Positions 1 through 12,350 are shown, counted from the first letter of the stretch. The stretch is 64,000 nucleotides of DNA from Catonia carolina (GCA_035578175.1 JAQMRL010000003.1:58388672-58452671), one strand, 5' to 3'. A program made the numbers and translations. Notes: generated by a model not told the origin, from the letters alone.

Positions 1-1010
1 TTTTCTTTCTATACTACTATTCGTTTTTACTTATCCAAGAAATTTTTTTTTCTATAAACTAATTTTGAATAAAAATATATGCTGCCCCAAACAGTTGAGC
101 ATATTAATAATAATACCTTGATAGAAAATTAAAGGTTATTGTAAAAGGCGTATTTTTTGGAAATGTATTTGGATAAACTGATTAAACGAGGTAGAACACT
201 TTTAATTAAATTAATTGAAGTTAATTAATTTAATTTATTAAGTATATACAACACTTATGACACTGACAGTTAGATATAATCCATTTATTATATTTATTGG
301 AAATAATAATTAATCGGTTTAAGTGCGTCCTTCATTGGAAAACGTCTAATATACACTGCAAATAGTTTTACCAGGACAGGTTTGTAAGCAGTATAAAGGA
401 TATTTCAGTGCGATCCCTTTGTAAAATTTATGTGATCTAAGATCCTAATCAATTTTTCTGCTTGGTCTTATTGAAAAACCAGCAAAAATTTCTCAATTGT
501 TTTGGCTCTTTAACAATTTTTAAACTCATTGAAACACAAAAAAATACTAATAATTTCATAAATAAAAATAACTTATTAGTAAAAGAAGAGGATCAATGAA
601 TGACCTGAATTCGAATATTGTCTAGGAACAGAACATTTATACACGGTTAAACTCAAAGTTGCAGTTTTAGAGTTGATGTACGTTAATTACCTCAACGATG
701 CAGTAGTTTTTAAATAAACATAAAACCGATTACAAGTTCTACTATCCACTAAAATGAATAATTTAAAACATAAAACCAGATTTGTATGTTCTCACATTAC
801 TTAAGTAATAAAAAATTAAGTAATGCTCAAAACTTTTACTAATATTGTATCAACAATAGTACTTAAAAAATACTAACAACAAATCTTACTAAAAAACTAG
901 TATTTACTTCATACAATAATTTCAACCCGTGATGCTCAGTCAAACGAAGTCATCCCGAACAGGTAAAATTAAAATAAATCCCGTTCAATTCCGACGTGAG
1001 ACACGGACAT
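1..1010. other. AT-rich stretch, no feature seen
   Basis: Low-complexity AT-rich sequence with short homopolymer runs. I see no open frame with protein-like composition, no tRNA-like box and no repeat matching elsewhere in the window. Confidence 0.5.
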
Positions 1011-1011
1011 G

Positions 1012-1463
1012 CACGGGAAGCCATCCTGTTGTCGCTACCTACTGACACGGATCAACTCGGAATAGTAAGTCTCGTCAAATCATTTTTATATTTTACTTAT
1101 TTTCAAAACATATAAAATAAATTGATAAAACTTATTTAAAATTTAAACACTTAATTTTGTAATTTTTACAGTAAAACGTTTTGTAGATCGGTCACTCTAA
1201 GCCAGTAGTGAGATCTTACAGACAATCTGGAAGCCATCTTATTACCACATCCTACCGATACGGGTAACTTAACCTTTTGTCGGTACGACAGATAAGTTTG
1301 TTACGAAAAAAAGATAATTTTTAGAATTTAGAATATGATTAAAACAAATGTTTTCAGACAGGTGTCATGAAAATTAATAATGTTCGAAGATTTATTAGAC
1401 AATTCTGTGATGAGATTTCGGACGGGAGCCATCTTGTTGCCACGACCTACCGACCCGGGTCTT
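1012..1463 (+). repeat. Degenerate tandem repeat upstream of the THAP remnant (three units)
   Basis: A roughly 40-bp GC-richer core, built around GCCATCTTGTTGCCAC and followed by CCTACCGA-like sequence, occurs near 1012-1053, 1226-1268 and 1420-1463, about 200 bp apart. Each core is preceded by a GTGAGAT-like sequence and separated by AT-rich filler. A fourth core lies at 2610-2651, beyond the THAP-like frame. The spacing suggests decayed tandem units that might be subterminal repeats of a THAP-encoding transposon. That link is inference. Confidence 0.55.
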
Positions 1464-1649
1464 CCAGATTGGTCAGACTCACGGTTACTTTACTAGACGG
1501 TAGGGATCATCAACAATATGCGCAGTGACAAGCCCCACCTCCAGACGTCACTGGTCACCAGAAACAGGCGACGGACGATGCGTCGGCGTCATCTGTGATG
1601 TTTACTAGTCTTAATACGGTCTGTAATAATTTATTACTAGTCTTTAATA

Positions 1650-2320
1650 ATGGTGTGTAGTGCGATTGTCGGGTGTTCTAATCACGATAGACACCAAAAG
1701 GAGTTAGGCATTATATATAAGTTTCACCGTTTTCCAAAGGCCTTGAAACTAGATTGAAGTGCATAAATGCTTGCAAGCGGGCCGATTATTTTCTGCTGAT
1801 AGTGGTCGCTTGTGTTTAGTAGAATCTACATTGCGACGAATCATATTATGTACTCGATTTAAAGTCCGTGTTGCTACATCTTCCATTAAAACGTGTCTTA
1901 AAGACGAATTAAGTCCCACATTTAAATTTTCCGATTTGTAGTGCCGTTCTACGTCCAGTAAACCAGACTTGCAGTGAACGTAAAAATCGAGCAGAGAAAC
2001 GATACGCTCGTAAGGAAGTTTATGATATTTTAAACTCATCATCGAATTACAACACAGGAAGTTCACAAAATGAAGGCATGGTCGTAGAGGAAGGTAGGCC
2101 TTGTTTTAATGAAGAACCGCCAAATTTGAATGTTGTGCAGTCAGAGGAAACCAATCTCTTTAAACGTGAAAACGCCGAATTAAAAGAAGAAAACAAGTTA
2201 CTTAGAGAAAAACTTCAGACCGCAAACGAAGAATTATTAAAATTAAAATCGATTTCTCGTGTTAACATTCCTAAACCCACGGTTACTTTACTAGAAACCG
2301 TGTATAGTATTTGTGCCTAA
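1650..2320 (+). pseudogene. Broken THAP-domain protein with coiled coil
   Basis: An ATG at 1650 opens a frame starting MVCSAIVGCSNH. This gives the first zinc-binding cysteines of a THAP (C2CH) DNA-binding domain, followed by a FHRFPK motif. The frame hits TGA near 1755, but the next conserved pieces (ACKRADYF, then DSGRLC) follow in two other frames. The domain is therefore present but broken by indels. The last part, 2078-2320, is an open 80-codon frame rich in Glu, Lys and Leu (about 2150-2260) that looks like a coiled coil or leucine zipper. THAP plus coiled coil is the N-terminal layout of P-element-type transposases and of cellular THAP proteins. No catalytic domain follows, so a truncated transposase or a retired host gene are both possible. 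Confidence 0.6.
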
Positions 2321-2609
2321 ACCGCTATGTTTGTAAAAACAATGCAAAAATCCTACCATCACTACGCTTTGGCCGAGTTGTTGGGGACCATACTACGTCA
2401 TCTTATATCTCAAAGTAGTTGCGCGTGACCGCTACCTTCTAGTATAGTAACCGTAGTCAGACTAGACAAGGACTCATTTTATTTATTCAATAACATATGG
2501 ATAAATCTTATACAAAAATTAGGTAGTATAAAAACTTATTGTCGTTACTGCATAGATAATAGTTTTGATAACCGGTCACACGAAGGGAAGTGAGATATTT
2601 GACAGGCGA

Positions 2610-2651
2610 CCAGGAGGCCATCTTGTTGCCACGCCCTACCGATGCGCAGGT
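2610..2651 (+). repeat. Fourth copy of the THAP-flanking GC-rich motif
   Basis: The same core as at 1012-1463 (GGCCATCTTGTTGCCACG followed by CCTACCGA) recurs here, after the coiled-coil frame ends. It places the same motif on both sides of the THAP remnant. Confidence 0.55.
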
Positions 2652-2871
2652 AAGCCGATTGGTCAGTACCATCCACAAGCCCTATTTACGTGAAAACGAA
2701 TTTATTTGATTAAAATACATTTATAAAAAATAATAATGTTTGAAGCATTGTGGCTTATACAATTTCCAGCGCCTGATTTCAGTCAGTGTCCTTGAAGAAC
2801 ATAACTTCGATTCTGCTGTCTTCAGATCTAGGTTTGTTTCAAGAAATAACAGCAAGAATTAAAGATCATAA

Positions 2872-3110
2872 GTGTGTGCACACACGGTTCACGTTCAGCT
2901 GAGGGTTGTGACTGTGGAATCATGTTACCCGATGCAGAGCTCCGTAACAAACTTAATAACACATCTTCTATATTCTTTTGAGAAACCTACGCTATTTACA
3001 AAAATCTGGAAATTGTCTCAAAACCTAAAAACACCAAATTTGTTATTTATACCGATTTTGAAAGTGTTCTTAAAAACATGACAAATTGAAACAATAAAGA
3101 ACCGATAATT
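2872..3110 (+). pseudogene. Possible family B DNA polymerase fragment
   Basis: In one frame the translation contains FVIYTDFESVLKNM near 3035-3080. This resembles the Y-x-D-F-E exonuclease-region motif of protein-primed family B DNA polymerases, such as those of Polinton-like elements and related viruses. The frame has a TGA just upstream and ends soon after. No other polymerase motif is visible. It is a short, decayed match and could be chance. Confidence 0.2.
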
Positions 3111-3454
3111 CAAGAACTAATTAAATTTTTAGTATCAAATACTTTTGTATTTGAATTACAATACAGTTGAATTTGTATGGACCCAAACACACGTTGGTGT
3201 ATCAGAAAACGATAAGGCAGTTAAGATAATACTGCTAAATGTGCTATAGATGGAGTATTTCATGAGCATCCTGTCTCATACGTTGATTTGTCAAAATTGG
3301 TTCAAAAGAAGACTCAAGAATTTTGGAACCATTAAAAATGAAAGAACATCAAAGTATACTATACAAGAAATGTGGAACCACGAATGAAAAGAATATCACA
3401 GTAAACTACACGACTTCAGAAAAAACCACACGGGGCATATTAATACCTCAAAGA

Positions 3455-3650
3455 AACAGACAAAATCAAGTACTTCTTTTAACACGTCAACGAATCAGGC
3501 ATTCTAGCCTCACACTGAATAGCCTACTTACTTCAAAAGAATGATGAACTAACCTGTTATTTTTGCAACGATACTACCGTTACAATAAAACACTTACTTA
3601 TATAATTCCCACGTTTACGGAGACTTTAGAGAACACATACACGAAACTTA
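3455..3650 (+). pseudogene. Non-LTR reverse transcriptase C-terminal scrap
   Basis: Two frames together give an R-x-R-I-x-H-S-x-L-T-L-N-S-L-L-like run followed by CYFCNDTTVTIKHLL. Jockey- and R1-type elements carry a similar segment after the RT domain: a basic RIGHT-like motif, then a CxxC...H zinc-knuckle-like region. A stop and a frameshift interrupt it. Only this C-terminal piece is present, as expected for a heavily 5'-truncated insertion. Confidence 0.4.
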
Positions 3651-3799
3651 TGCTATCGGACATCAAGAGAATAAATTACGTGTTTTCGTAATTCAGAGAC
3701 TTGCAGTAACAAAAGATATTTTTACAAAAACTCTTCAATTGTTCCGTAACTGTGGTCGCTAATGACTTTATTGTTGATGCGAACTTAAATAAATAATAA

Positions 3800-6080
3800 A
3801 CATAAAAAACGTTTGAAGATTAATCAAACGTAGTCAGTGGTGAATCAAGCAAAGACACCGAGAGACCATATCATAAGAAGGTAGGTAGATTCTTCAACGC
3901 CTCTTAAATTGCCAAATTTTTTTATGTAGGTATATATTTATTTGGTAGACGACTGAAAGCAACAGCTTAATTTTATTTTAACTGCAATTATTGTTATTCC
4001 GCAAAATATAAAAGTATAAACCCATTCCAAAACCCATCACATAGTATCAACAATTGAAATTGGAATGCCTCACGTTAATAAATAAGTTTAAAGCAAAATT
4101 AAAATTCATCTGGCAAATATCCAAAGAAGACGATGAATATTTTCGCAAAAATTACTCCCTCAGTTTAATGAAATTACTCTCGTTTTTTTAATTAAAGAGC
4201 GTGCCTCTCTACAGATAATCGAATTAACAGAAAACCTAGTCAGTTAACTTTATTTTGTTTGCTGTAATTTTAGAAAAAATATATTTCAATTTGGTATAAT
4301 GTATTTTAAATCTTATCTATTAAAATCATTAATTTTTAATAGTTCTGTATGAGAAATAATGTATAGTAGGCCTATTGCAACATTAATTTTGTATCTTATC
4401 TCCAAAAAATTCTCCCAAATCAAAGGCAAGAAGCAATTTAATTAATTCCACAGTAACACCTATTATTCCGATTTTGTTTCAACGCGTAAACTTAAGAGTT
4501 CTTACCCTTCCACATTAACAAAAATCCTCGTAAATATGTAGGTAGGTAATGTAAATATAAATATTTTAGGAATATTACATATTCCCAAAGCAACGGATTT
4601 TATTCCAGTCAAAAATTGTAAAGGAACATTTCATTTTTTAAGGAAATTCCAAGTTTTGAAAATGTTAAATTCGTGAAATGATTCTCCTTTGATTTTCATA
4701 TTGACATGAAAATACTTGAAATCTGTGACTGTCCGGGAGCATTTTAGCATTAGTACATAAAGACTTTTCCTCAATTATTCAATTTCTTTTCTTTTTTTTG
4801 CTTAATATAATTATATTAAATATCATCAAAATTAACAGCAGAAAGTTTCAAAAAATTATTTTTGTAAACTGGTTTAAGATTTAGCCCGGCCGTTTATTTT
4901 AGAACGAACATCCACACGACTGATTACATAAAGACTACAATAATTTTAATAATATTTATATTTTTAAATGCCTACTTTGTACATAATTTAATATTTCGTC
5001 AAAAAATTTGTAGACGTATTCGATGATTTGGATAAAATAAGAGAAATTTTTTAACACCATTTATTATATAATATCTAACAAGCGTGAAAAAAAATCCAAT
5101 TACAAGTACACGTAATAAAGTGTATGCAATAATACAATATTCTTACGTATACTACTATAATATAGTTTGTAAGTTAAATGCATTTATGTAATATTAATAT
5201 GATCAAAAAGACAAAGAGAGAATCCTGAAATCCTGAGAATGGCGGCCCATATCCCCCTCATTTTGTACCCTTTGTACAACTTACCCATTTCCACCGTCAA
5301 CTACACACAGGTCTGCTTTTCCTTCCACCATATCACAATTCTATTCTATTCAACAATCCAATCCCTCTTTTCAACTAGTTCCAAGGAAATTAACCGCTCC
5401 AATCAACAAAACGACTCTATAATACATACTTCATAACGGAACACAAAAGTCACATGATAATGTAAAACCTCTTTCAAGTAAAATTTAATTTTGCTGCTTT
5501 ACATTTTTAATTAGGTCATTTGTAGTGAACAGTAACAAAATATCAGGTTATTTTAAAGTTATAAATAAACAGAATCAAACATAATTTAAAATGAATCCTT
5601 TAGAATTCCTTCGAGATAAAATTACAAAATAAATGAAGGAAAAGTCTGGTTCAACATGTTGAGACCCATCAATATTTTGTATTATACTTAATTAAATAAA
5701 TCAAGATTCATAATTAATAACTGAATTAATTAAAGATTCATAATTAATAACTGCTTACATATTAAGAGTGAAGTCCTTGTAAGGAACAAAGTCATCGACA
5801 GTTAAAAGTAATCAAAATTACAGTTGAGTTAAAAATGGTTATGGAACATTATGCTTCTGTTGAACTTATTGAAAATTTTCAAATTCTAGCCGGGAATCAA
5901 ACTCAAGAAGTTCAGTTTTTCAGTTAAGGCCCTTTTCAACAGAACTGCCTATTTACACAAGTTATTCTGGATAAATGTATATATTTAAAGGGTAGTTCAA
6001 GTATTATGCATACATTTCCATTAAGTGGACAATACCACAGAAGTCGAAGTTAGAACAATTGTTACTAAAAATTAAATAAC
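3800..6080. other. AT-rich stretch without recognised genes
   Basis: Nothing recognisable over about 2.3 kb. A short direct duplication of an AAGATTCATAATTAATAACT unit lies near 5703-5755. The small open frame near 5239 has no protein-like pattern. Confidence 0.5.
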
Positions 6081-6082
6081 AT

Positions 6083-6245
6083 TCTGGCCGCCTCCGTGGC
6101 CCAGTGGTTAGCGTGCTACGCTGTAAAACGGAGATCCCGGGTTCGATTCCCGGCCAGGATCTGGAAAATTATTACAAGTTCAAACCTACCGTTTCTCACC
6201 CTAATGTATTCGCTAATAACCAGGATGTTGATGCGACTTTAAACA
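6083..6245 (+). repeat. tRNA-derived SINE
   Basis: The head carries an RNA polymerase III A-box-like sequence (GTGGCCCAGTGGTTAGCG) and a perfect B box (GGTTCGATTCC) about 40 bp downstream. The acceptor ends do not pair as a real tRNA, so this is a tRNA-derived SINE head. The body runs on through CTAATAACCAGGATG, which related copies share. It is the best preserved of about a dozen such units in the window. Confidence 0.75.
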
Positions 6246-6320
6246 AACTAAAAAAGGATTGTCTTCGTGAATTTCTTAAGCTAATGACGTTTTAACCATT
6301 TCATATGGTACGCTTCAGGG

Positions 6321-6719
6321 CTTGCCCATAACGAGCAGGTGGAGTGTTAAATTAATTACACTCGATCTGCTGGTTCCAGGGCTACACAAAATAGTTCTGT
6401 TTCTTATCACATGGTCAGCCAGTTATATGACTGAAATATTTAAGAGCAGAAGAGGTACAGGTGTAAAAGACACTACTCAGAGTTATCTCTTCTGAGAGTA
6501 ATGAATTTCATTATACAGTCAGACCCTGTGGTGAATAAAGTGAAAGTGTAACTTGCAGGATGGAAAGTAGGTGATTTTTGGAGAGCCTTTCATGCTGATA
6601 AGCATACTCTTTCAACTCAGTGAGGAAGGCAAGTGTAAATCACCTCACTCCTCGTTTTTACTAAGTAAAACCTCTAGAGGTTCAAACCAGCCTTTCGGCT
6701 GTTGACCTAAACAACAACA
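6321..6719 (+). repeat. 400-bp dispersed repeat (R400), copy 1
   Basis: This copy begins with GCCCATAACGAGCAGG and ends GACCTAAACAACAAC. It aligns along its length with 7998-8390 and 56378-56758 (both minus) and partly with 24293-24498 (plus). Shared blocks include TCTTATCACATGGTCAGCC and GTGAGGAAGGCAA. The AAC-rich end looks like the 3' tail of a retroposed element. No pol III box was found, so it could be a SINE of another type or the 3' end of a LINE. Confidence 0.7.
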
Positions 6720-7370
6720 CGCTTCACGGCAAAGTATCTAAATTAGAATTGGAGCACCGGATTCTATTCGATGAAATTTCAATTGAAGAAGCCTGAGAAG
6801 TAATGAAGTTGATTTGGCTAAGCCGAACTGAATTCTTCAAAAGCCCACATGAAACTATTTTATATAAAACTAATTTTTGGCAAGACCGAAGACGATGCCG
6901 AAGAAGATTTATGTAAAATGATGACGTCAAAATCCCGAAAAACGACATCGATTAAAGTTACTCGATATTTTTACGAATTATTTCCTGAAAATTGTTCCAC
7001 TCGTTACATTAACGAGATACTGCTAAAAGCAAGAGGGTTGAAAATAAGGTACAACGAGAGATATAGAGAAGGACAGAGGGAGAGGGAGAGACGAGTGAGT
7101 TACGGAGAGAGGAAGAAAGGGTAGGAGTGATGAGATTGTCGAGGAGGGGTAGTGAAGGTAGGTAGTTATTGGCCTTTGTCAGTGATCATAATTAAATTAG
7201 CCTGTCTATTTAATACAAGAGCGAAGCGAGCTATAACAATACAGCCCGTGCTGGTACTGGTCTGCTTCATTTGACACGGCTGTCACTTCCAAATGATCAC
7301 CCTCATCTGTTACGCGCAGAGCGAAACAGTACTACAGTCCTTACCTAACATTCGTATTATTAAAATATTT
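6720..7370. other. No recognised gene; purine-rich segment
   Basis: Contains a run near 7065-7125 rich in GAGAG and GAGAGG repeats. It translates as Arg/Glu repeats and is best read as simple sequence rather than a gene. Confidence 0.4.
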
Positions 7371-7375
7371 TTATT

Positions 7376-7402
7376 GAATATATATATATATATATATATA
7401 TA
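7376..7402. repeat. TA dinucleotide microsatellite
   Basis: About thirteen uninterrupted TA units. Confidence 0.95.
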
Positions 7403-7697
7403 AACAAATATCTATACAATCGCCGATGTATTTACTACGTCATCGACAGACGTTATCCCGCATTTAAGTATTAAAATGTACAGATATTAAAAATGTTATA
7501 TATTTTTATATAAGTTATCTACGTATTTGTCTCAGAGTAATTTAATTAGATAAAATTTTCATTATAAACCTGACCTCCAAATTAAAATAAATTCTACATA
7601 AAATCATATCGGTGGTTTAGTTTTTAAAGTTTTTCATCCTCTGCTTAGTTTAGATGAAATTTAAGTTTTCTAGAAAACCCACGTTTAAATTGGTTCT

Positions 7698-7966
7698 TTA
7701 ACAGACTGACTGCTACTCAAGCGATGAGTACTGTCTGTCTATAACTTTATGGCCTCCCGCAGAGAGGTGCAGAATCGGCCCGCTACTATCCTTCTCAATA
7801 ACATTTTATTATGTACTACTAATAACTAGTACACTGGACTAGGTAGACAATGAAGTGTTATTGAGAAGGCTAGTAGCGGGCTGATTCTGCTCCTCTCTGC
7901 GGGAGGCCATCAATTTTTTTTTTTTAGGCCATCAAGTTATAGACAGACAGTAATTCAGTCAGTTAT
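7698..7966. repeat. Foldback hairpin element
   Basis: The left arm (about 7701-7804) and right arm (about 7857-7963) are inverted copies. ATGGCCTCCCGCAGAGAGG on the left pairs with CCTCTCTGCGGGAGGCCAT on the right, and TTCTCAATAAC pairs with GTTATTGAGAA. The spacer is about 50 bp. The right arm has an extra T-rich insert bounded by a second GGCCATCAA. Outer ends carry ACTGTCTGTCTATAACTT in inverted orientation. There is no coding capacity. This looks like a foldback or palindromic MITE. Confidence 0.8.
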
Positions 7967-7997
7967 GCTACAACTTCTTTCCATTTAATGCAATATA

Positions 7998-8390
7998 GTT
8001 GTTGTTTAGGTCATCAGCCAAAAAGCTGGTTTGAACCTGTAGAGGTTTTACTAAGTAAATCGAGGAGTGAGGTGGTTTACCATTGCCTTCCTCACTGAGT
8101 GGAAAAGTACACTTATCAGCATGCCAGGCCCTCTGAAAAGCATATATTTTCCACTCTGCAAATGACACTTTCACTTCATTCACCACAGGGTCTGGCTGTA
8201 TAATGAAATCCATTACTTTCAGACGAGATAACTCTGATTAGTATCTTTTACACCTCTACCTCTTCTGTTCTTAAATGATTCAGTCATTTAATTGGCTGAC
8301 CATGTGATAAGAAACAGAACTATTTATTTTAGCCCTGCAACTAACAGATTGAGTGTAAATAATTTTACACTCCACCTGTCTGTTATGGGC
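7998..8390 (-). repeat. 400-bp dispersed repeat (R400), copy 2, inverted
   Basis: Minus-strand copy of the family at 6321-6719, lying about 1.3 kb away in opposite orientation. It spans the full family length, from CATAACAGACAGG to the GACCTAAACAACAAC tail. An 81-codon frame crosses it. I treat this as incidental, because the other copies have stops. Confidence 0.7.
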
Positions 8391-8409
8391 AAGCAATATA
8401 GTACTAATG

Positions 8410-9500
8410 AATAAAATCTGATACTAGTAAGGAAAAATAATAATTTTCATTCTTTTATTTTGTAATACACAGAAATATGTTTTTTTAATACATGAATAAA
8501 TACTCGTATAAGTAACATGATTTTTAAGTCTATAAGTATTTGGCGGCAAAATGCCGACATCAAAATAGTAATACGCGTACGTCTTTCTAAATTAATGACT
8601 TTGATTTTTTTTAAAAACGCACGTACAAGCAGCGGTGCGGTGCATTGAGCCTTACACGTGGCAAATGTATAATAAAGGGCGGAATATAACCGTTGAATGT
8701 TTATCAAATTTCATTGGTTTTAAAGATTTAAGAGAGTGTGCGTAATTGGCCAAATTTGAATAAAACGGTTTCAGTGAAGGTTACTGGGAAGACGCTAGTT
8801 TTGACGAAAACCGTAGACACTGTATGTCAACCGGTGAACAGGAAGGTTTAGGGTCAACCGCGAAGAGTGAAAATATGTAAAGTGAGTTGACCGTTATGTC
8901 GAAAATATCTGGTAATTAAATAATAATAATAAAAATAAAAAGTGAATAATACAACTTCGTTAATAATATATCATCATAAAGTTTAATAGATAAATTAACA
9001 TCATAATACAGATACAAGAACAGCATCGATACGTCAGAGGTACCATCTTCACCAATACAAAGTCACTAAAATAGGGCACCAGCAGGATTCATTTCATCTA
9101 AAATTCATGACAAGGTAATAATTTTGATTGTAAACGGTACCGTAAAATGGTAAATTTACAGTCATTATAATGTAATTTAAGTTCAATTACATACCGCTTT
9201 TCAAATTAGTTTAACTCCATTTTTTTTAAATTTTATTACAATAAATTAGAATCATAAGTATCATATATTTTTTATTTTATTTAAAAATAAAACCTTCTCA
9301 ACTTCAGCTATTTTCTTTCCAGAACCTACAGCTGATGAATAAAGATCTTAAAAAAAAATTCGTAATTACACTTTCTGTATTTTATTTTTTATAGAAATAT
9401 TTTAACTCTTTTTTTAATAATATACATAATTTTGAACAATATTATTGTGTCCTTTATTATGAAAATACGGATTTGTTTATTTTAAATCGTATCAAAAGTT
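8410..9500. other. No recognised gene
   Basis: AT-rich with scattered homopolymers. No convincing frame, splice pair or repeat match was seen. Confidence 0.45.
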
Positions 9501-9504
9501 TGGT

Positions 9505-9634
9505 TATTAGCGACTACTTTGAAGTATGAAACAATGGGTTTTGATGTGTAATTTCCAAATCCCATTTGAGAATCGAGCCTGGGACCTTCCGTTAGTAGAC
9601 AAGCGCGCTAACCCCTAAGTCTGGAGGCAGCCAC
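9505..9634 (-). repeat. tRNA-derived SINE, minus strand
   Basis: Reading the minus strand from 9634, an A-box-like run (GGGGTTAGCGCGC) is followed by a B-box-like GGCTCGATTCTC. After that comes a body containing CCATTGTTTCATAC and GCTAATAACC. The body matches the end of the SINE at 6083-6245. Confidence 0.6.
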
Positions 9635-9639
9635 AATTT

Positions 9640-11880
9640 TTTTAACGTGAAAAAATTAATGCTGAATACAAAATAAAATAACATCTGAGTAAAGATCGCT
9701 AGAAAAAACCTTAAGGACATTGTTAACGTCAGCATGACTTTCACTACCAGAGTAATAATAAAATACGACAAAATATGAGGCACTGATATTATGTCTCAAA
9801 GCGTTTCCGGCAATACGAACTGAGACACAAAAATATGTCTCACAATAGTCAACCTGTTAAAAAAATACAACTTTCAGGTGTACTTTAGGGTTAAAATGCA
9901 AATATGCCCAACTAACAACAAAGAAAATAAAAAAAATCTGTAAATTTTGGACTTCATGTTTTCTCAACCGATGTTTGATTTAACGAACATTTACGTTTTT
10001 CTGCAAAAACTGCATTAAAATCGGATGTTGTTTCTAAAATCAGGATTTTGCAGTAAAACAGCATTTAACGTAAAAATTCACATAACCCCAAAAAAAAATT
10101 AAAAAAATAAAGCATATAGAGTATACTATGATTTTTATGTTGAACTTTTTTCTATTCACCGCAGAATATTATCTTTCACTTTTAAAACTGACAAGATCGG
10201 TAAATTCAGAGAACATATTTAATGTTGTACGTATTGGATACTCGATAAGTTTATAGAAACACATTTTTAGTAGTCACCTGAAAATTATATTAATAATAAA
10301 GTACGCTACTCCGAAATATTTTCATATATTTTAAGTTTAATAGATGAAATATTTACGAATGTGAAGCGAAACAAGTGGGGGTCGCGAATTATACATAAAA
10401 TGATAATATTGTGTCTGAGTTTTATATTCTAATGTAAATTTATACAAACGTAACAAAAATTCTGCAGTAAAACAATTACGGTTACAGAATTGTACATAAC
10501 CGAACTATTTGTTATTTTTAACAAAATAAAAATTCTTCGACTTCACATGTCAGTTGATAGCGTGACTTAGAATATTTTGTAATTCATTACTACATTCTGC
10601 CAACCGTGTTACTACTGAAGTTACTACATTTGAACAATCTAATGAAGCTATTTAATAAAAACTGACCTTAAAGGTAATTGTTATACATATGAAAGTAAGT
10701 AAAATTACAGATTATATATATTTCTTACATTTCTATTGACATTGTAGATTATATTTGTTAAGATATTAATGATCGACAGAGCTTAATATTACAAAAATCT
10801 GTTACATAAAAGCTAACCAACAAATTTACCACGCTGTTAATGATATTTTAAATTTTATGATACCTATATCTATATTAAGTATAGCATATTACTTAACTAA
10901 GGTAATTTAATACACATGAAATTATACATTAAACATTTGAAAATAATGAAGTGCTGTTCATAATTTTGTAAAATAACCAAAAAGGAATATAAAATAAAAC
11001 CTACTTTTAAAATTATTATATTCATCTATATACAAAATACATTGTATAAATTCATCAGTAATTTTTTTTTAGTTAAAAATAATATAATAACTTCCTCTAC
11101 TTTATAATTTAAAAAACAACATCTAAGATATAATTGAACAAAAAAATTATTAATAAACCATGTTTTAAAATAACACAAATCACAAACAGACATATATTGT
11201 TTAATTACAGGCTTAATAACTTACGAATAATTTTAGGTTGTGTATTATCCATTATAATGAGGAATGTTCAGTACTTTTAACACACGAGCACAACACTACA
11301 CTGCAATAATTTTATAACACAAGACAATCAGTTAAGTTAAAAATTAAACATATTCATATAACTCTCACTGTCAATAACAATATTCCAATATTCATAACGT
11401 GTTACATATATTATAATCACGACATATTAACTCTACAACGTAACATAACGTTTCGCAATCATTTGTTTTCACCGTCGTATTACAATAACCACATAAAATA
11501 AACCGGTAATAAAAATTTACAATATAAAAAATTATTAATTTTTAGATCACGGTAAATTAAACCTCCGTACAAAATCAATTTAGGCATAAATGTAGCTTAT
11601 TTCGATAATACATAAATTAATATTACAAGAAAATGTATAGTCAGTAAAACATTTTTGCAAATTAAGTGAAAGTTATCTTTAAATAATCATTAAATTAATT
11701 AAATAACAATGATATTATTAAAACATTAAACCTTTAACAGTCGAATAAAATTCAATAATATAATTCTCAACCGTTATGGTAAAGCATTGCCATGATATAA
11801 CTTATACCTATGATAAATATCATGAATTTAATTCTAGCTACAATTATGAAAGCTTTAATATTTAAATTCCAATGAAATTT
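9640..11880. other. Long AT-rich stretch without recognised genes
   Basis: Over 2 kb of AT-rich sequence with many A and T runs. I see no coding pattern, RNA gene or repeat family member. Confidence 0.5.
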
Positions 11881-11887
11881 ACATTAC

Positions 11888-12242
11888 TAACCAGATTATT
11901 AATACATGAGGGATTAAACGGTTCTTTCAGCCGCTTAACACTGCAGTTTTAGAGATCCCATTGTATAAATCAATTCTTCCTTATTCATAAAGCAAAATTA
12001 ACTCCCTTGTATAAGTTTCAGGGGATTCAGGAGACTGCTTACTAAATATTTCTAAGGAAAATTGCCCTCCAGGTTATTTGGCCAAAACCTGAATAATTGT
12101 TATCAATTAGTGCTTCGTATTCGACGATGGGAGGAAAATTCTTCTTCTTCCACATTCTACAAACAGAGTCTCCATTAAAGATTCTCATTTCATATAGATG
12201 TTTTCTAAGGTGGCAGTGCCCTGTTAAATCTCTCATGTACAA
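11888..12242 (-). pseudogene. Non-LTR retrotransposon C-terminal/3' end, duplicate unit
   Basis: On the minus strand this encodes LTGHCHLRKHLYEM followed by a CRMWK segment. This is the HxxxCxxC-type tail that follows the RNase H domain in insect LINEs. It then runs into a 3' non-coding part containing GATTCAGGAGACTGCTTAC on the plus strand. It is a second, diverged copy of the same segment found at 12318-12640, in the same orientation. The part upstream of LTGH is missing. Confidence 0.65.
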
Positions 12243-12350
12243 ATAACCTAGCTATTAGTGGCAATTTTACTGGATAAATCATTCATTCATTCGTCATTCA
12301 TCCAGTAAAATTTTCGCTACTAACTAGGTTATTAGTACATGAGGGATTTA
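12225..12350. repeat. Inverted-repeat junction between duplicated LINE 3' ends
   Basis: CTAGCTATTAGTGGCAATTT and the adjoining TACTGGAT pair with ATCCAGTAAAA and the adjoining CGCTACTAACTAGG across a CATTC-repeat spacer. The arms extend about 50 bp. The sequence is the 3' terminus of the LINE next to its own inverted copy, separated by a GAAT-type tail. Confidence 0.65.

Noticed and set aside
6083..6160. Functional tRNA gene
   Set aside because: A and B boxes are good, but the acceptor ends do not pair and the sequence runs on into a body shared with other SINE copies.
6849..7124. 91-codon frame as a gene
   Set aside because: The C-terminal half is Arg/Glu from GAGAGG simple sequence, with no family match or splice context.
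7968..8213. 81-codon minus-strand frame as a gene
   Set aside because: It lies mainly within the R400 repeat, and the other copies carry stops in the same frame.
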